Positions 11,765-22,420 of a stretch of DNA of 64,000 nt are shown piece by piece; the stretch's first letter is position 1, and each line of letters begins with the position of its first letter. The notes beneath the pieces were generated by a model. The model was not told the origin of the DNA. It saw only the letters and a list, made by a program, of their open reading frames with translations, and ran no database searches. A program made the translations under genes and the position numbers. This stretch comes from Chiridota heheva (lineage: Eukaryota; Echinodermata; Holothuroidea; Apodida; Chiridotidae): contig JAIGNY010000129.1 in assembly GCA_020152595.1 (NCBI GenBank), positions 60,234-124,233 of the forward strand, given 5' to 3'.

Positions 11765-13152
11765 TCATTAGTAATGTTAGTAGCATTGTTAGTGTCATTG
11801 CAACTAACATTTAGCCTAACATTAGTAGCATTGTTAGTGTTATTGTAACTAACATTTGGCCTAACATTAGTGGCGTTGTTAGTGTTATTGTAACTAACAT
11901 TTGGCCTAACATTAGTGGCGTTGTTAGTGTTATTGTAACTAACATTTGGCCGAACATTAGTAGCGTTGTTAGTATTATTGTAACTAACATTTGGCCTAAC
12001 ATTAGTAACGTTGTTAGTGTTATTGTAACTAACATTTGGCCTAACATTAGTAGCGTTGTTAGTGTTATTGTAACTAACATTTGGCCTAACATTAGTGGCG
12101 TTGTTAGTATTATTGTAAATAACATTTGGCCTAATATAAGTAGTGTTGTTAGTGTTATTGTAACTAAAATTTGGCCTAACATTAGTAGCATTGTTAGTGT
12201 TATAGTAACTAACATTTGGCCTAACATTAGTAACATTAGTAGCATTGTTAGTGTTACTGCAGCTAACATTTGATCTAACATTAGTAACGTTAGTAGTGTT
12301 GTTAGTGTTATTGTAACTATTATTTGGTCTAACAGTAGTAATGTTAGTAGCATTGTTAGTGTTTAATACTGCAACTAACATTTGGTCTAACATAGTAACC
12401 TTAGTAGTGTTTTTAGTGTTATTGTAACTATTATTTGGTCTAACATTAGTAAAGTTAATAGCATTGTTAGTGTTACTGTAACTAACATTTGGTCTGACAT
12501 TAGTAACGTTAGTAGTGTTCTTAGTGTTATTGTAACTAACATTTGGCCTAACATTAGTGACGTTAGTAGTGTTACTGTAACTAACATTTGGCCTAACATT
12601 AGTGGCGTTGTTAGTGTTATTGTAACTAACATTTGGCCTAACATTAGTGACGTTAGTATATTATTGTAACTAACATTTAGCCTAACATTAGTAACGTTAG
12701 TAGTGTTATTGTGACTAACATTTGGCCTAACATTAGTAGTGTTAGTAGCATTATTAGTGTTACTGCAACTAACATTTAGCCTAACATTAGTAACGTTAGT
12801 AGTGTTATTGTGACTAACATTTGGCCTAACATTAGTAGTGTTAGTAGCATTATTAGTGTTACTGCAACTAATATTTGGCCTAACATTAGTAACGTTAGTA
12901 GCATTGTTAGTGTTACTGCAACTAACATTTGGCCTAACATTAGTAGTGTTAGTAGCATTATTAGTGTTACTGCAACTAATATTTGGCCTAACATTAGTAA
13001 CGTTAGTAGCATTGTTAGTGTTACTGCAACTAACATTTGGCCTAACATTAGTAACGTTAGTAGCATTGTTAGTGTTACTGCAACTAACATTTGGCCTAAC
13101 ATTAGTAACGTTAGTAGCATTATTAGTGTTACTGCAACTAATATTTGGCCTA
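11765..13152. repeat. 45/54-bp minisatellite array, about 28 copies
   Basis: The 5' half (to about 12200) uses a 45-bp unit: AACATTAGTGGCGTTGTTAG, then TGTTATTGTAACTAACATTTGGCCT in two parts. The 3' half uses a 54-bp unit with an extra AACGTTAGT-like insert. Both units are multiples of 3, so long stop-free frames appear on both strands (230 and 278 codons on -, 121 on +). The minus-strand peptides repeat NNATNVRPNVSYNNT. I treat them as repeat artefacts, though the minus frame joins a non-repeat N-terminus (see 13153-13323). Confidence 0.93.
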
Positions 13153-13323
13153 TGTCTATCAAGATCATGATCTGATTTCTTACCACTGTCACTGGAAGAA
13201 TCCACAAACTCATCTCTATTCATCTCTTGAGTCTGATGAGCTTGTATTTGATGAGCCAGACTCGACTAGTAAGCCAATTATCTCATCAGCTGTGTAACTT
13301 CGCTTTCTTATGGGCGCTGCCAT
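13153..13323 (-). pseudogene. Possible N-terminus of a transposase-like protein feeding into the minisatellite (weak)
   Basis: On the minus strand an ATG at 13323 opens a 35-codon frame (MAAPIRKRSYTADEIIGLLV, then an acidic, Ser-rich segment SSNTSSSDSRDE) ending at a stop at 13216. The overlapping -1/+1 frame starts MNRDEFVDSSSDSGKKSDHD at 13223 and continues into the 54-bp repeat. A basic start followed by a Ser/Asp/Glu-rich stretch resembles the N-terminal region of piggyBac-type transposases, but no catalytic domain is present. I consider it a decayed fragment, or chance. Confidence 0.25.
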
Positions 13324-13721
13324 CTTTGTTGTTTTGATTCATGATAAGGGCCTATGTGGAATGCGATGTAGTGATTGTTTTCACTGTAAGCATATACTCT
13401 TAATTGGGTATATTTTAGCCTCTTTATGTTTTTTCTTTAGACAAGTTCTACAATGTCATATCATAGTTCGCACTAAATAATGTACGATAGAGGTAGATGA
13501 CAGGTCATAGTAACCAATATTCATGTTTCGCGAGTGCACACGTTACCCGCGTCATGGCAGTACATGTGTATTGCAAGATATCTCGTCATCCGCACCGAAT
13601 TGGGTAATATTTTTGCTTCAAAGTAAATTGGATTTGATGAAAAAAGTTAAAGGCCAAAACTATAAATCATGAAAAGCGAGGGGGGTTTTGGTCTCCTTGC
13701 TTCTGTCGTCAGTGCCACTGC
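13324..13721. other. Intronic spacer, nothing recognised
   Basis: AT-rich with a few CpG-containing stretches near 13520-13600. No supported feature. Confidence 0.4.
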
Positions 13722-13870
13722 CCTGGTCCCCTGCCTTGGTACCCTGCCCTGGTCCCCTGCCCCGGTCCTCTGTCCCGGTCCCCTGTCCCGGTCCCCTGCC
13801 CGGGTCCCCTGCGCCAGTCCCCTACCCCGGTCCCCTGCCCAGGTCCACTGCCCCAGTCCCCTGCAAGCTC
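13722..13870. repeat. ~12-bp GC-rich minisatellite (CCCTGCCCCGGT)
   Basis: About twelve units of TCCCCTGCCCCGG type. The open frames through it (for example 13688-13981) are Pro-rich repeat artefacts. Confidence 0.92.
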
Positions 13871-14942
13871 GTTAATGATACCTTCAGCATAAATATGTTC
13901 ACTATCCATCTTGTCAATACCACACTGCGTTTGCAGTTAAAGGTTTCAGGTATTGAGAGCAGATTTCAATTTTTGGATTAATTTCCCCTAGTCCATTTGG
14001 GATTGCTGTTAATTGTAAAACTTAGCATTTATCTTTATATTTTATTATGAAATTGGTTGTTGATCTGAAATATGTAAAAATAATAATTTCATTTTTTTTA
14101 TTTATTTGATAAAAAGAGCAAAAGTACAGCAACATATAGTACACGTTTGCCACTGAATTGAAGGAATAAAGTGGATTTGGTGATTGGTCATTAAGCTCAT
14201 CAGCAACTCTCTTTGCTATCTACCGTATCTTCTTCCACAAAATATTTGGCTGCACCCTTGGTTTAGATGATTATTCGTATCATGTGAAATATAAAGGGGG
14301 TAGGGAGGGGTCACTTTCTTGGGATTTATGGTCGAGATCTTAGGGGTGTCAGGCGGGATAATAAGTAAATTGATCTTTACGTATGCATACAGGAAAAACC
14401 ATATACAATGAAAATGATAACCTGATGATAATTATACTCCATGGGTCATTGCTTGCTTGCTTCTTGACACCCCTGCAACTAAATCCCTGTCATCTCTGCC
14501 CTCTCCCCCCTCAGAATCTTCTTTTGCAGTCATGAGAATTTCCCCCTTGACCGTGCTACAATGTAAAGTTGAATAAATGCAACGTTGAGGTACTTGCTGG
14601 AGTCTTAATGCCTGTTTGTCATAAACCTTGCTACTTAAACTCTGTTTTGTCATGCACAGATCTTTATTTTATTTGCTTTGGTCTTAGAAGTATATGATTG
14701 TCCTATAAATAGTAACTAAATAGGCAATTGAAATATTTTTGTCAACATTAAAAGTATCATAGATTACACAGGATTTATGAGCCTATAGTTGAATATATGA
14801 TGTGTATTAATGACGTTCACATACTTTATTGCATAGGTGATAATACAAAGTAAGAATATGCAATTTTAGAGAACTTTAAATGGAACATTTATAAATAGCA
14901 CCAAGCAGTCTTCAGTTAGAGCAATATTAAATTCTACGGATA
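13871..14942. other. Intronic DNA, nothing recognised
   Basis: AT-rich. A 73-codon minus-strand open frame (14432-14653) has no family signature. Confidence 0.45.
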
Positions 14943-15113
14943 CAGGGGTGTAGCCAGCCTTTTGGATTGGGAGGGGGGGGGTGCGAGGGAAATATTTGGA
15001 CCTTTTAGCATATTTTTTAGACATTTTTACCATTATTATTTTACTTTTATACTTTTTTTTTTTTTTTTTGGGGAATGTGGGGGCGACCCAGTTGACCTCC
15101 AGCTACACCCATG
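14943..15113. mobile_element. Short hAT-like MITE (171 bp)
   Basis: The ends are imperfect inverted repeats: CAGGGGTGTAGCCAGC at the left, and CCAGCTACACCCATG at the right (reverse complement CATGGGTGTAGCTGG). CAGGGGTGTAGC-type ends are common in hAT non-autonomous elements. No 8-bp target duplication is visible, so the call is moderate. The interior is a poly-G run and a poly-T run. Confidence 0.6.
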
Positions 15114-16831
15114 GGTTCTTGGGGTGTGTTCTCACATAAGTACGAGCTCATGATCAGACCCACTTCAGGCGATCTGATTGGTCCAATTTCTACTGTGAGA
15201 ATCCTCACCAGATCTGATTGCAGCCATTTAATCCTGATCTTTCCACTGAACATGAAAGTAAACTTGACTTGCATACGAGGGTCCTCTCATTGCATATGTA
15301 TTCTGTTACTGAAGTTGAACATTTTATGGATGATAAAGAAGGGATATGCCTTGACTTCATGTCCAAACTGGACACCGTGACCAAAATTTAAATCATTTCG
15401 TGACTTGTACAACACCTTTTCACTTCGGGCTAAACATTAAGCATAGCCACTAGTGAACACCCTCATCCAAAAGACATCAGAAAAGTGGTTTTCAGAAAAG
15501 GACACTAAACTTGACTCTCTAATAGTTCTGTGGTACCTTTTACTAGTAGCCCAATAGTGCAACGTGGTCAATGAGGTGTAGCAGACAGTGTTAACAGACA
15601 GACAGCTAAGCTTTGCAGCAGAAAGGCAAAATCAAAATGCAGATAAATTAAAATTATTAATAGTTTACCAGTTCAGGAATTGATTTAAAAGTGTTTATAA
15701 TTTATTCAAGTATTATATGGAATTGTTGAGACAATTACCAGGTATAATGAATAGTTTCTGATGTGAATCCATATGGTTGAAGCATGGAGATACTAGTATC
15801 TCTATGGTTGAAGTAATGTGACCTTAAGGAGTAACTGATCCTGACAAAACTGATGTTAGCTAATGGAAAAATATTAGGTACTCAAAGCTGGTCCCCAAGC
15901 AGATATTACCATGTGCTTTAGAAATATTTATCATGATACCCTTTATCATTGGTCAGTACTACTGTTTTTGAAACAAAACAAATAATAGTATTGTTATGTT
16001 GATGGTAATATCAGCTAATGATTTTTATATCACAAAAATTCAAATTTATATTTTTGTTCTAGTAACATGGACAGCTTAAAATGCCACAATGTTGAGGTAG
16101 TATTGGAAGCAATTGCACAAATCAATATATCAGTAGGCGTTCCTTAAGTGTTTTGACGCACAAGACGACTGGCTGGACTACTGTAATGTTATCATCGCTA
16201 CTGACAACAAATTCCTCTGATTTTGTAATTTGCCAACATGAAAGCTAAGTGGATATACATGTATTTCCATGGTCACACACACACATTAGTCAGTAACTCG
16301 ATCCCATAGTATAACAATGGCAGTAGTTTGCTGACATTACGTTAAAGAGTATGGGAAATCATGTGTTCGATAGAAATGATTTGCAATGAGAAGTCATGTG
16401 ACGAACGGTAATCAGGCAGTTTGACTGAGATGAGACTCACACACCTACGAAGACATTCTAAACTGCAGACCTGGGAAAAAGTCACTGTTCTGGTGGAAAA
16501 CGAGAATTTGCGGCAAGAAATATTTTTTTACATAATTAAAAAATTTTTTTTTTTTTTTTTTTGAGTATGCAACAGTATATATGATAAAAAGTTAAGGTTT
16601 TGACCACGTTTCGTGTCCATTGCTCAAAGATCGTCCCCCATGTCATTGTGTGATTAATAATACATTTAATTGCAAAATAAGGAACAGTATGGTAAAAAGT
16701 GAGCATATAAAGATGTATTTTACTACATTAATATTATTTCTGTCAATTTTTTGTGGGAAGATTTTTGACACCATTAGAACTGTTGTAAATTTGATAATTA
16801 ATTCCAACTTGGCTCAGCTGGCTCACTTTAA
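15114..16831. other. Intronic DNA, nothing recognised
   Basis: Open frames at 15111-15380 and 16620-16973 (+) show no recognisable domain; the latter runs into the MITE at 16832. A (CA)n run lies near 16275 and a poly-T near 16545. Confidence 0.45.
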
Positions 16832-16986
16832 AGGATTAGTTCAGTGGTCAAGCATGTCCATCTTTATGAAAGAGGCCTTCATCAAAAGAAACAAAATTGT
16901 AAAGAAATCATTCAAAAATCTTATTCCATTGTGGAGATTTAAAGTTTGGTATAATTTGTGTAGAAGTGACTGAAATCAGTTGTGAT

Positions 16987-17987
16987 CAGGGTTCTAGCTA
17001 GACAAGTTCAAGTGCTGGGCTCCCGTGACGATCAGTGGTATGCCCAGGGTGACCTAACCTCCCCACCCCTCCCCCTCCCCTCCCATGAAAAACTCTTCAA
17101 ATTGAGTCCACTTCTATTATTATTATTATTTTAATTGGAATGTTAGAATGATTTGCAAATCATTTTATGTACAATGAGACTAGAAATTACGATGGATGTT
17201 CAACTGTCAAAGCTAGCCCCCTTGCCCCCAAAAAAAAAAAAAAAAAAAAAAAAAGAAGAAGGTACAAACATATGCCGGAAGGCTTCTCTTAATTCCCATT
17301 GTTATTCATCTTGCCAAACTTTTACTGCTTTTATTTTCGTCCCAGTATCGTTCGATGAAAGCCATGCGGCACCTGTTTCTATAAACTACGCAAGAACTTA
17401 TATCAATATCAAATTCCCCACAAATTCCAAGATTATAGATCGTTTAGTCCATTATAATGTTAAGTGCATATGGGTTTTAGAACAAATGTGATTGGTTACT
17501 TACATTTAGACCGGTCTATAAGCACGCCTTGGGCTCTTGGAGGTGAAATATTTACTTTGTTAAAGTTTTTTATGGTAAGTGACGGACTTGGCAAGCTGCC
17601 AGCAGTGATTTACAAAGATTAAAGCATGAACCTGAATTGTGTGCATGTGAGTACGTTTATGTTGGTGACATGTACGGGTGATTTTATATGTACTGAATGT
17701 TAATTGCGTTAAATTCCTATGTAGTTCAGTTGTTTTGTTTGGAAATTATTGTGCGTAATGTACGTTATGTTTATGTTATGTGTGTAAATCAGCGAATGAC
17801 ATAAATAGAGCGAGATTAAAAGGAGATCTGTTTAAACACATGAAGATCTAATTAAACACTTCATTAATTAACCGAATTGAACTTTTGAGTTTCGGCTGGA
17901 AGAGTGAAGCATAGAGCTGAGTGCCGGGCGGGAAATGTGAGTCATAGGCGGGCCCGCCTGGCACCATCCACCATAGCTAGAACCCTG
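16987..17987. mobile_element. Non-autonomous hAT-like element, ~1.0 kb, nested in the MITE
   Basis: Terminal inverted repeats are perfect over 14 bp: CAGGGTTCTAGCTA at 16987-17000 and TAGCTAGAACCCTG at 17974-17987. It is flanked by an 8-bp duplication with one mismatch (GTTGTGAT at 16979-16986, GTTATGAT at 17988-17995). Eight-base duplications and CAG-starting ends are hAT hallmarks. The intact MITE at 8247-8809 shows the empty-site sequence. No transposase frame exists; the 112-codon frame at 17153-17491 is unrecognised and contains a poly-A tract. Confidence 0.85.
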
Positions 17988-18120
17988 GTTATGATGTCAT
18001 AGCCTCAGATTCCTAAAATTTGTTATGCATTCTATCATGTATTTTGTGCTGCAATTTTGAGATTTAAATACCATGGGATATATCAGAAAAGTAGTACACC
18101 TGAAGAAAATTTGAGGAAAG

Positions 18121-18610
18121 TTGCAATCGCAGGGAGGACGTTGTTATCATCCACATCCGCCTCGGCCACACCTTTCTCACCCACTCTCACCTACTTTCCG
18201 GTTCCCCTGCTCCTCTCTGCCCTACATGCAACACTGATCTCTCAATCAAGCACATCCTCTTAACCTGTCCCATATACTTGAACTCCAGATCACACCTCTC
18301 CCCCTCCATCTCAGTTTCTAATATTTTCAAGAACAATTCTACCTCCAACTTCATCACCTTTCTCCGCAACAGCAAATTATTCTACCTGAACTAAACCACC
18401 CTTTCCTTCCCTTCTCTGCCTCACACTGTACCTTCCTCACCTTCTTTTTCTTAACTTAACTTCTTTTTCTTATTTACCTTCTCTCCCTCCTTCCCTCTCT
18501 CCCACCTCTTTTCCTCTCTGTCCTAACTCAAGCACCTTGGTTTTTGATACCCTCTTGGCACGTTTGACTCTGACTGTCGCAGTACCGTTAAACATTACCA
18601 AACCAAACCA
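18121..18610 (+). mobile_element. 3' end of an R1/I-like non-LTR retrotransposon (second family), nested in the MITE
   Basis: One frame reads IHIRLGHTFLTHSHLLSG, then CPTCNTDLSIKHILLTC (a Cys/His motif that closes many RNase H-bearing non-LTR ORF2 proteins), then FITFLRNSKLFYLN and a stop. The 3' tail GCAGTACCGTTAAACATTACC plus (AAACC)n differs from the (AAAC)n tail of copies A-D, so this is a sister family. It is strongly 5'-truncated. Confidence 0.8.
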
Positions 18611-19019
18611 AAGCTCGATGAAAAATAATTAAATTAGTAAAAAATTGAAATAAACTCTCTTTAAAATACATTAACAATTGTTAAGATTGTGAGGATCAGG
18701 ACACCAACCTTTCATAGTAGACTTTTTCATAGTAGACTTACTACACCAGTCATTTGTACACCAATAAGAAAGAGATTTAAACTTAAATATCTCCTTAGTG
18801 GAATAAGATTTTTGAATGATGTCTTCATCATTTTGTTTCTTTTGAAGTCCTCTTTCATTTAAGATGGACTTGCTTAACCACTGAACTAATCCTTTAAAAG
18901 ACATTCCTAAAAATTGCATGCGAGATGGTGCATGTTTTGATGAGCTACAGTATGCAGTCGTTGGTGATGTGTGACAGAAAGTGTAGATAAACAGTCCAGC
19001 TTTATAACAGAAAGGCAAA

Positions 19020-19254
19020 CATCAAGCGTAATTGAAAGGATAACTTTCCTATGAAATGCACCTTGTGCTCCACACACACAAAAGAGGTATATCCATTAAT
19101 AGCAAAAATATAAATCCAAATTTGGCCGATAGCCATCCGTCAACCTTGAGATGTCCTGCTATGTTTCTACATACATACAGTCAGGTCCAGGAGAAGGGCA
19201 ATACTGAGGCTACTTGTGTGATAAATTCAAATTTCAGTTGAAGGTGTTGGTAGG
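19020..19254. repeat. Left part of a dispersed repeat related to 54185-55110
   Basis: Segments such as CTCCACACACAC, ATCCATTAATAG, AATTTGGCCGATAGCC and CAGTCAGGTCCAGGAGAAGG recur in the same order at 54205-54960 with point differences. The copy at 54 kb has more sequence between the blocks. The element type is unknown. Confidence 0.7.
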
Positions 19255-20012
19255 AGTTGAAAATACCTGGCGAGTAGAAGACCTGGTTTAAATACTTGGC
19301 AAGTGGAAGAACTGGTTTAAATACTTGGCGAGTAGAAGAACTGGTTTAAATACTTGGTGATTAGAAGAACTGGTTTAAATACTTGGCAAGTAGAAGAACT
19401 AGTTTAAATACTTGGCGAGTAGAAGAACTGGTTTAAAAACTTGGCGAGTAGAAGAACTAGTTGGAATACTTGGCGAGTAGAAGAACTGGTTTAAATACTT
19501 GGCGAGTAGCTGAGCTGGTTGAAACACTTGGCGAGTAGCAAAACTGGTTTAAATACTTGGCGAAAACTGGTTTAAATACTTGGCGAGTAGTAGAACTGGT
19601 TTAAATACTTGGCGAAAACTGGTTTAAATACTTGGCGAGTAGCAGAACTGGTTTAAATACTTGACAAGTAGAAGAACTGGTTTAAACACTTGGCGAGTAG
19701 CTGAACTGGTTTAGATATTTGGCTAATAGCAGAACTTGTTTAAATACTTGGCGATTAGAAGAATTGGTTTAAATACTTGGCAAGTAGCAGAACTGGTTTG
19801 AATACTTGCCAAGTAGCAGAACTGGTTTAAATACTTGGCGAGTAGAAGAACTGGTTTGAATACTTGGCGAGTAGCAGAACTGGTTAAAATACTTGCCAAG
19901 TAGCAGAACTTGTTTAAATACTTGCCAAGTAGAAGAACCGGTTTGAGTACTTGGCGAGTAGAAGAACTGGTTTTAATACTTGGCGAGTAGGCAAACTGGT
20001 TTAAAAACTTGG
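19255..20012. repeat. 29-bp minisatellite, about 26 copies, inside the dispersed repeat
   Basis: The unit is TTTAAATACTTGGCGAGTAG plus AAGAACTGG, with variants (TAGCAG, GCCAAG) and two deleted units. The array ends in ACTTGGCTAGTGACATTTTTTG and TATTTTTCC, which matches the flank of the single precursor-like copy at about 55010-55100. A 208-codon minus-strand frame (19723-20349) enters the array and is repeat-derived. Confidence 0.93.
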
Positions 20013-20382
20013 CTAGTGACATTTTTTGTATTTTTCCAAACCTGATTTTATGGATCCTCTGGATTTGATCAGACAAAGAACAATTTTTCCAGATTTCGTT
20101 TTTCACATATTTAGTATGATTGCATGATAATGAAACTAATATGTTTGTTATTGGGTTAAGAGCGTCAAATCCCCCATGGCCCTCCACCACTCTAGTAGTG
20201 TGCCACTGATTATGTGAGATGTAACGAATATTCAAGTATGTAAGATTTTCAAAAATTGGCTTTTTGTGAATAGTCTGGCCCAGATGCAAAAATACCATAC
20301 TGTATACGATGGTGGCTACTTTGAAATTCAAAATAGCCTTAGAGCCCAATAATTATTATTTGGGACATTATGGATCAAAAAA
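20013..20382. other. Spacer between arrays
   Basis: Unique sequence. The 5' end continues the dispersed repeat noted at 19020. Nothing coding is supported. Confidence 0.4.
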
Positions 20383-21838
20383 TGTCAAAAACTGCTGCAC
20401 AGCACCCTACAGTTATACAGTGAAAAGGTTCAACAATTGCTGCATAGCACCCTATACCACTTATACAGTAAAAAGGTTTTACAATTGCTGCATAGCATCC
20501 TACACTACTTATACGGTGAAAAGGTTCAACAATTGCTGCATAGCATCCTACACTACTTATGCATTAAAAAGGTTCAACAATTGCTGCATAGCATCCTACA
20601 CCACTTATACAGTGAAAAGGTTCAACAATTGCTGCATAGCACTTTACACTACTTATACAGTAAAAAGGTTCAACAATTGCTGTATAGTACCCCACACCAC
20701 TTATACAGTAAAAAGGCTCAAAATTGCTGCATAGTACCCTACACTACTTATATAGTGAAAAGGACCAAAAACTGCTACATAACACTCTACACTGCTTATA
20801 TAGTGAAAATGGTCAAAAACTGCTGCATTGCACCTTACACTACTTATATAGTGAAAAGGTTAAACAACTGCTGCATATAGTGAAAAGGTTCAACAATGGC
20901 TGCATAGCACCCTATACCACTATACAATAAAACGGTTAAAAAATTGCTGCATAGTACCCTACACTACTTTATACAGTAAAAAGGTTCAACAATTGCTGCG
21001 TAGTACCCTACACCACTTTTACAGTGAAAAGGTTCAAAAATTGCTGCATAGTACCCTATCCTACTTATACAGTGAAAAGGGTCAAAAATTGCTGCATAGC
21101 ACCCTACACTACTTATATAGTGAAAAGGGTCAAAAACTGTTGCATAGCACCCTACACTACTTATATAGTGAAAAGGATCAAAAACTGCTACATAGCACCC
21201 TGCACTACTTATATAGTGAAAAGGGAAAGAAAAAACCTGCTGCATAGCACCCTACACTACTTATATAGTGAAAAGGATCAAAAACTGCTACATAGCACCC
21301 TACACTACTTATATAGTGAAAAGGATCAAAAACTGCTACATAGCACCCTACACTACTTATATAGTGAAAATGGTCAAAAACTGCTGCATAGCACCCTACA
21401 CCACTTATATAGTAAAAAGGGATATAAAAAAACTGCTGCATAGCACCCTACACTACTTATATAGTGGAAAGGGTAAAAAACTGCTGCATATCACCCTACA
21501 CTACCTAATAATGAAAAGGATCAAAAACTGCTGCATAGCACCCTACACTACTTATATAGTGAAAAGGGTCAAAAACTGCTGCATAGCACCCCACCCTACT
21601 TATTAGGTGAAAAGGGTCAAAACTGATGCATAGCACCCTATACTACTTATAGTGAAAAGGGTCAAAAACTGTTGCCCTAGCACCCCACACTACTTATATA
21701 GTAAAAGGGTCAACAATTGTTGCCTAGCACCCTACACTACTTATATAGTAAAAAGGGTCAAAAACTGTTGCCTAGCACCCTACACTACTTATATAGTAAA
21801 AAGGGTCAAAAACTGTTGCCTAGCACCCTACACTACTT
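20383..21838. repeat. 48-bp minisatellite, about 30 copies
   Basis: The unit is GCATAGCACCCTACACTACT, TATATAGTGAAAAGGGTCAA and AAACTGCT. It diversifies along its length: the left end has TACAGTAAAAAGGTTCAACAAT, and the right end has TTGCCTAGCACC. As the unit is a multiple of 3, frames up to 147 codons are open on both strands (for example CCIAPYTTYIVKRVKN). These are artefacts. Confidence 0.95.
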
Positions 21839-22420
21839 AAATGATGTTTCATGTAAATTGACACATAATTAGATGTCAATGGGATAAAATGACACAAACT
21901 TGCAACTTTACACTCAAAAACTACTGTAATAGTTTTTGAACCTATGTAATCATGCTGGTGTATGTATGTATGTGTATATGTATGTGTGTATGTTTGTGTG
22001 TATGTATGTATGTGTGTCTGACAGAAGCTTGTAAACATGATATCTTAAGAACCGTGCCGTGGATTTATATCATGCGTGGTATATGGATGTTTTGTGGTCT
22101 GTAGATGATCCTTACTGTTTTTAGTGGTGTTGTCATGAATATTAATTAGTAGGTGGGGCTAAATGTAAAATTCCGTTAACAAGCTTGTAAACATGATATC
22201 TTAAGATCATTAAGCTGGATTTATGCCATACTTCTTATATTGGTGTGTTGTGGTAGTGCTGATGTCATAAATATTAATGAGAAGGCGGGGCTAAGTGAAA
22301 TTCTGTTTACGCTTCCACAAACCCATGTTATGGTATGATGCTGTTGATAAAAGCAAGGATAATGCAGGATCCCATAGAATGTTTAGCCACATTGTGCTGT
22401 CAATGATTAGTGATTAACCG
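21839..22420. repeat. Dispersed repeat, two tandem units of ~165 bp (family also at 49425-50345 and 53460-53640)
   Basis: After a (TGTATG)n microsatellite (21958-22015), the block AGCTTGTAAACATGATATCT, TTAAGA, CTGGATTTAT, a TGGTCTGTAGATG-type segment and ATTAATGAGTAGGTGGGGCT recurs twice. The same ordered blocks occur four or more times at 49.4-50.3 kb. It is non-coding and of unknown class. Confidence 0.75.

Larger units (their letters stand above)
16832..18893. mobile_element. TTAA-type foldback MITE, interrupted by two nested insertions
   Basis: The left arm AGGATTAGTTCAGTGGTCAA begins at 16832 and the complementary right arm ends CTGAACTAATCCT at 18893. Both are flanked by TTAA (16828-16831 and 18894-18897). 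The body aligns with the intact copy at 8247-8809 in three pieces: 16832-16986, about 17988-18120 and about 18611-18893. The gaps are filled by a hAT-like element and a retrotransposon tail. The original element would have been about 560 bp. Confidence 0.85.

Noticed and set aside
11701-13223. Asn-rich 230- and 278-codon minus frames as a low-complexity protein gene
   Set aside because: They follow the 45/54-bp minisatellite exactly; no splice or promoter context. Only the short non-repeat N-terminus is kept, as a weak feature.
20309-21840. Cys/Tyr-rich frames (CCIAPYTTY repeats) as a secreted peptide family
   Set aside because: Repeat artefact of the 48-bp array; open on both strands and without a signal peptide.
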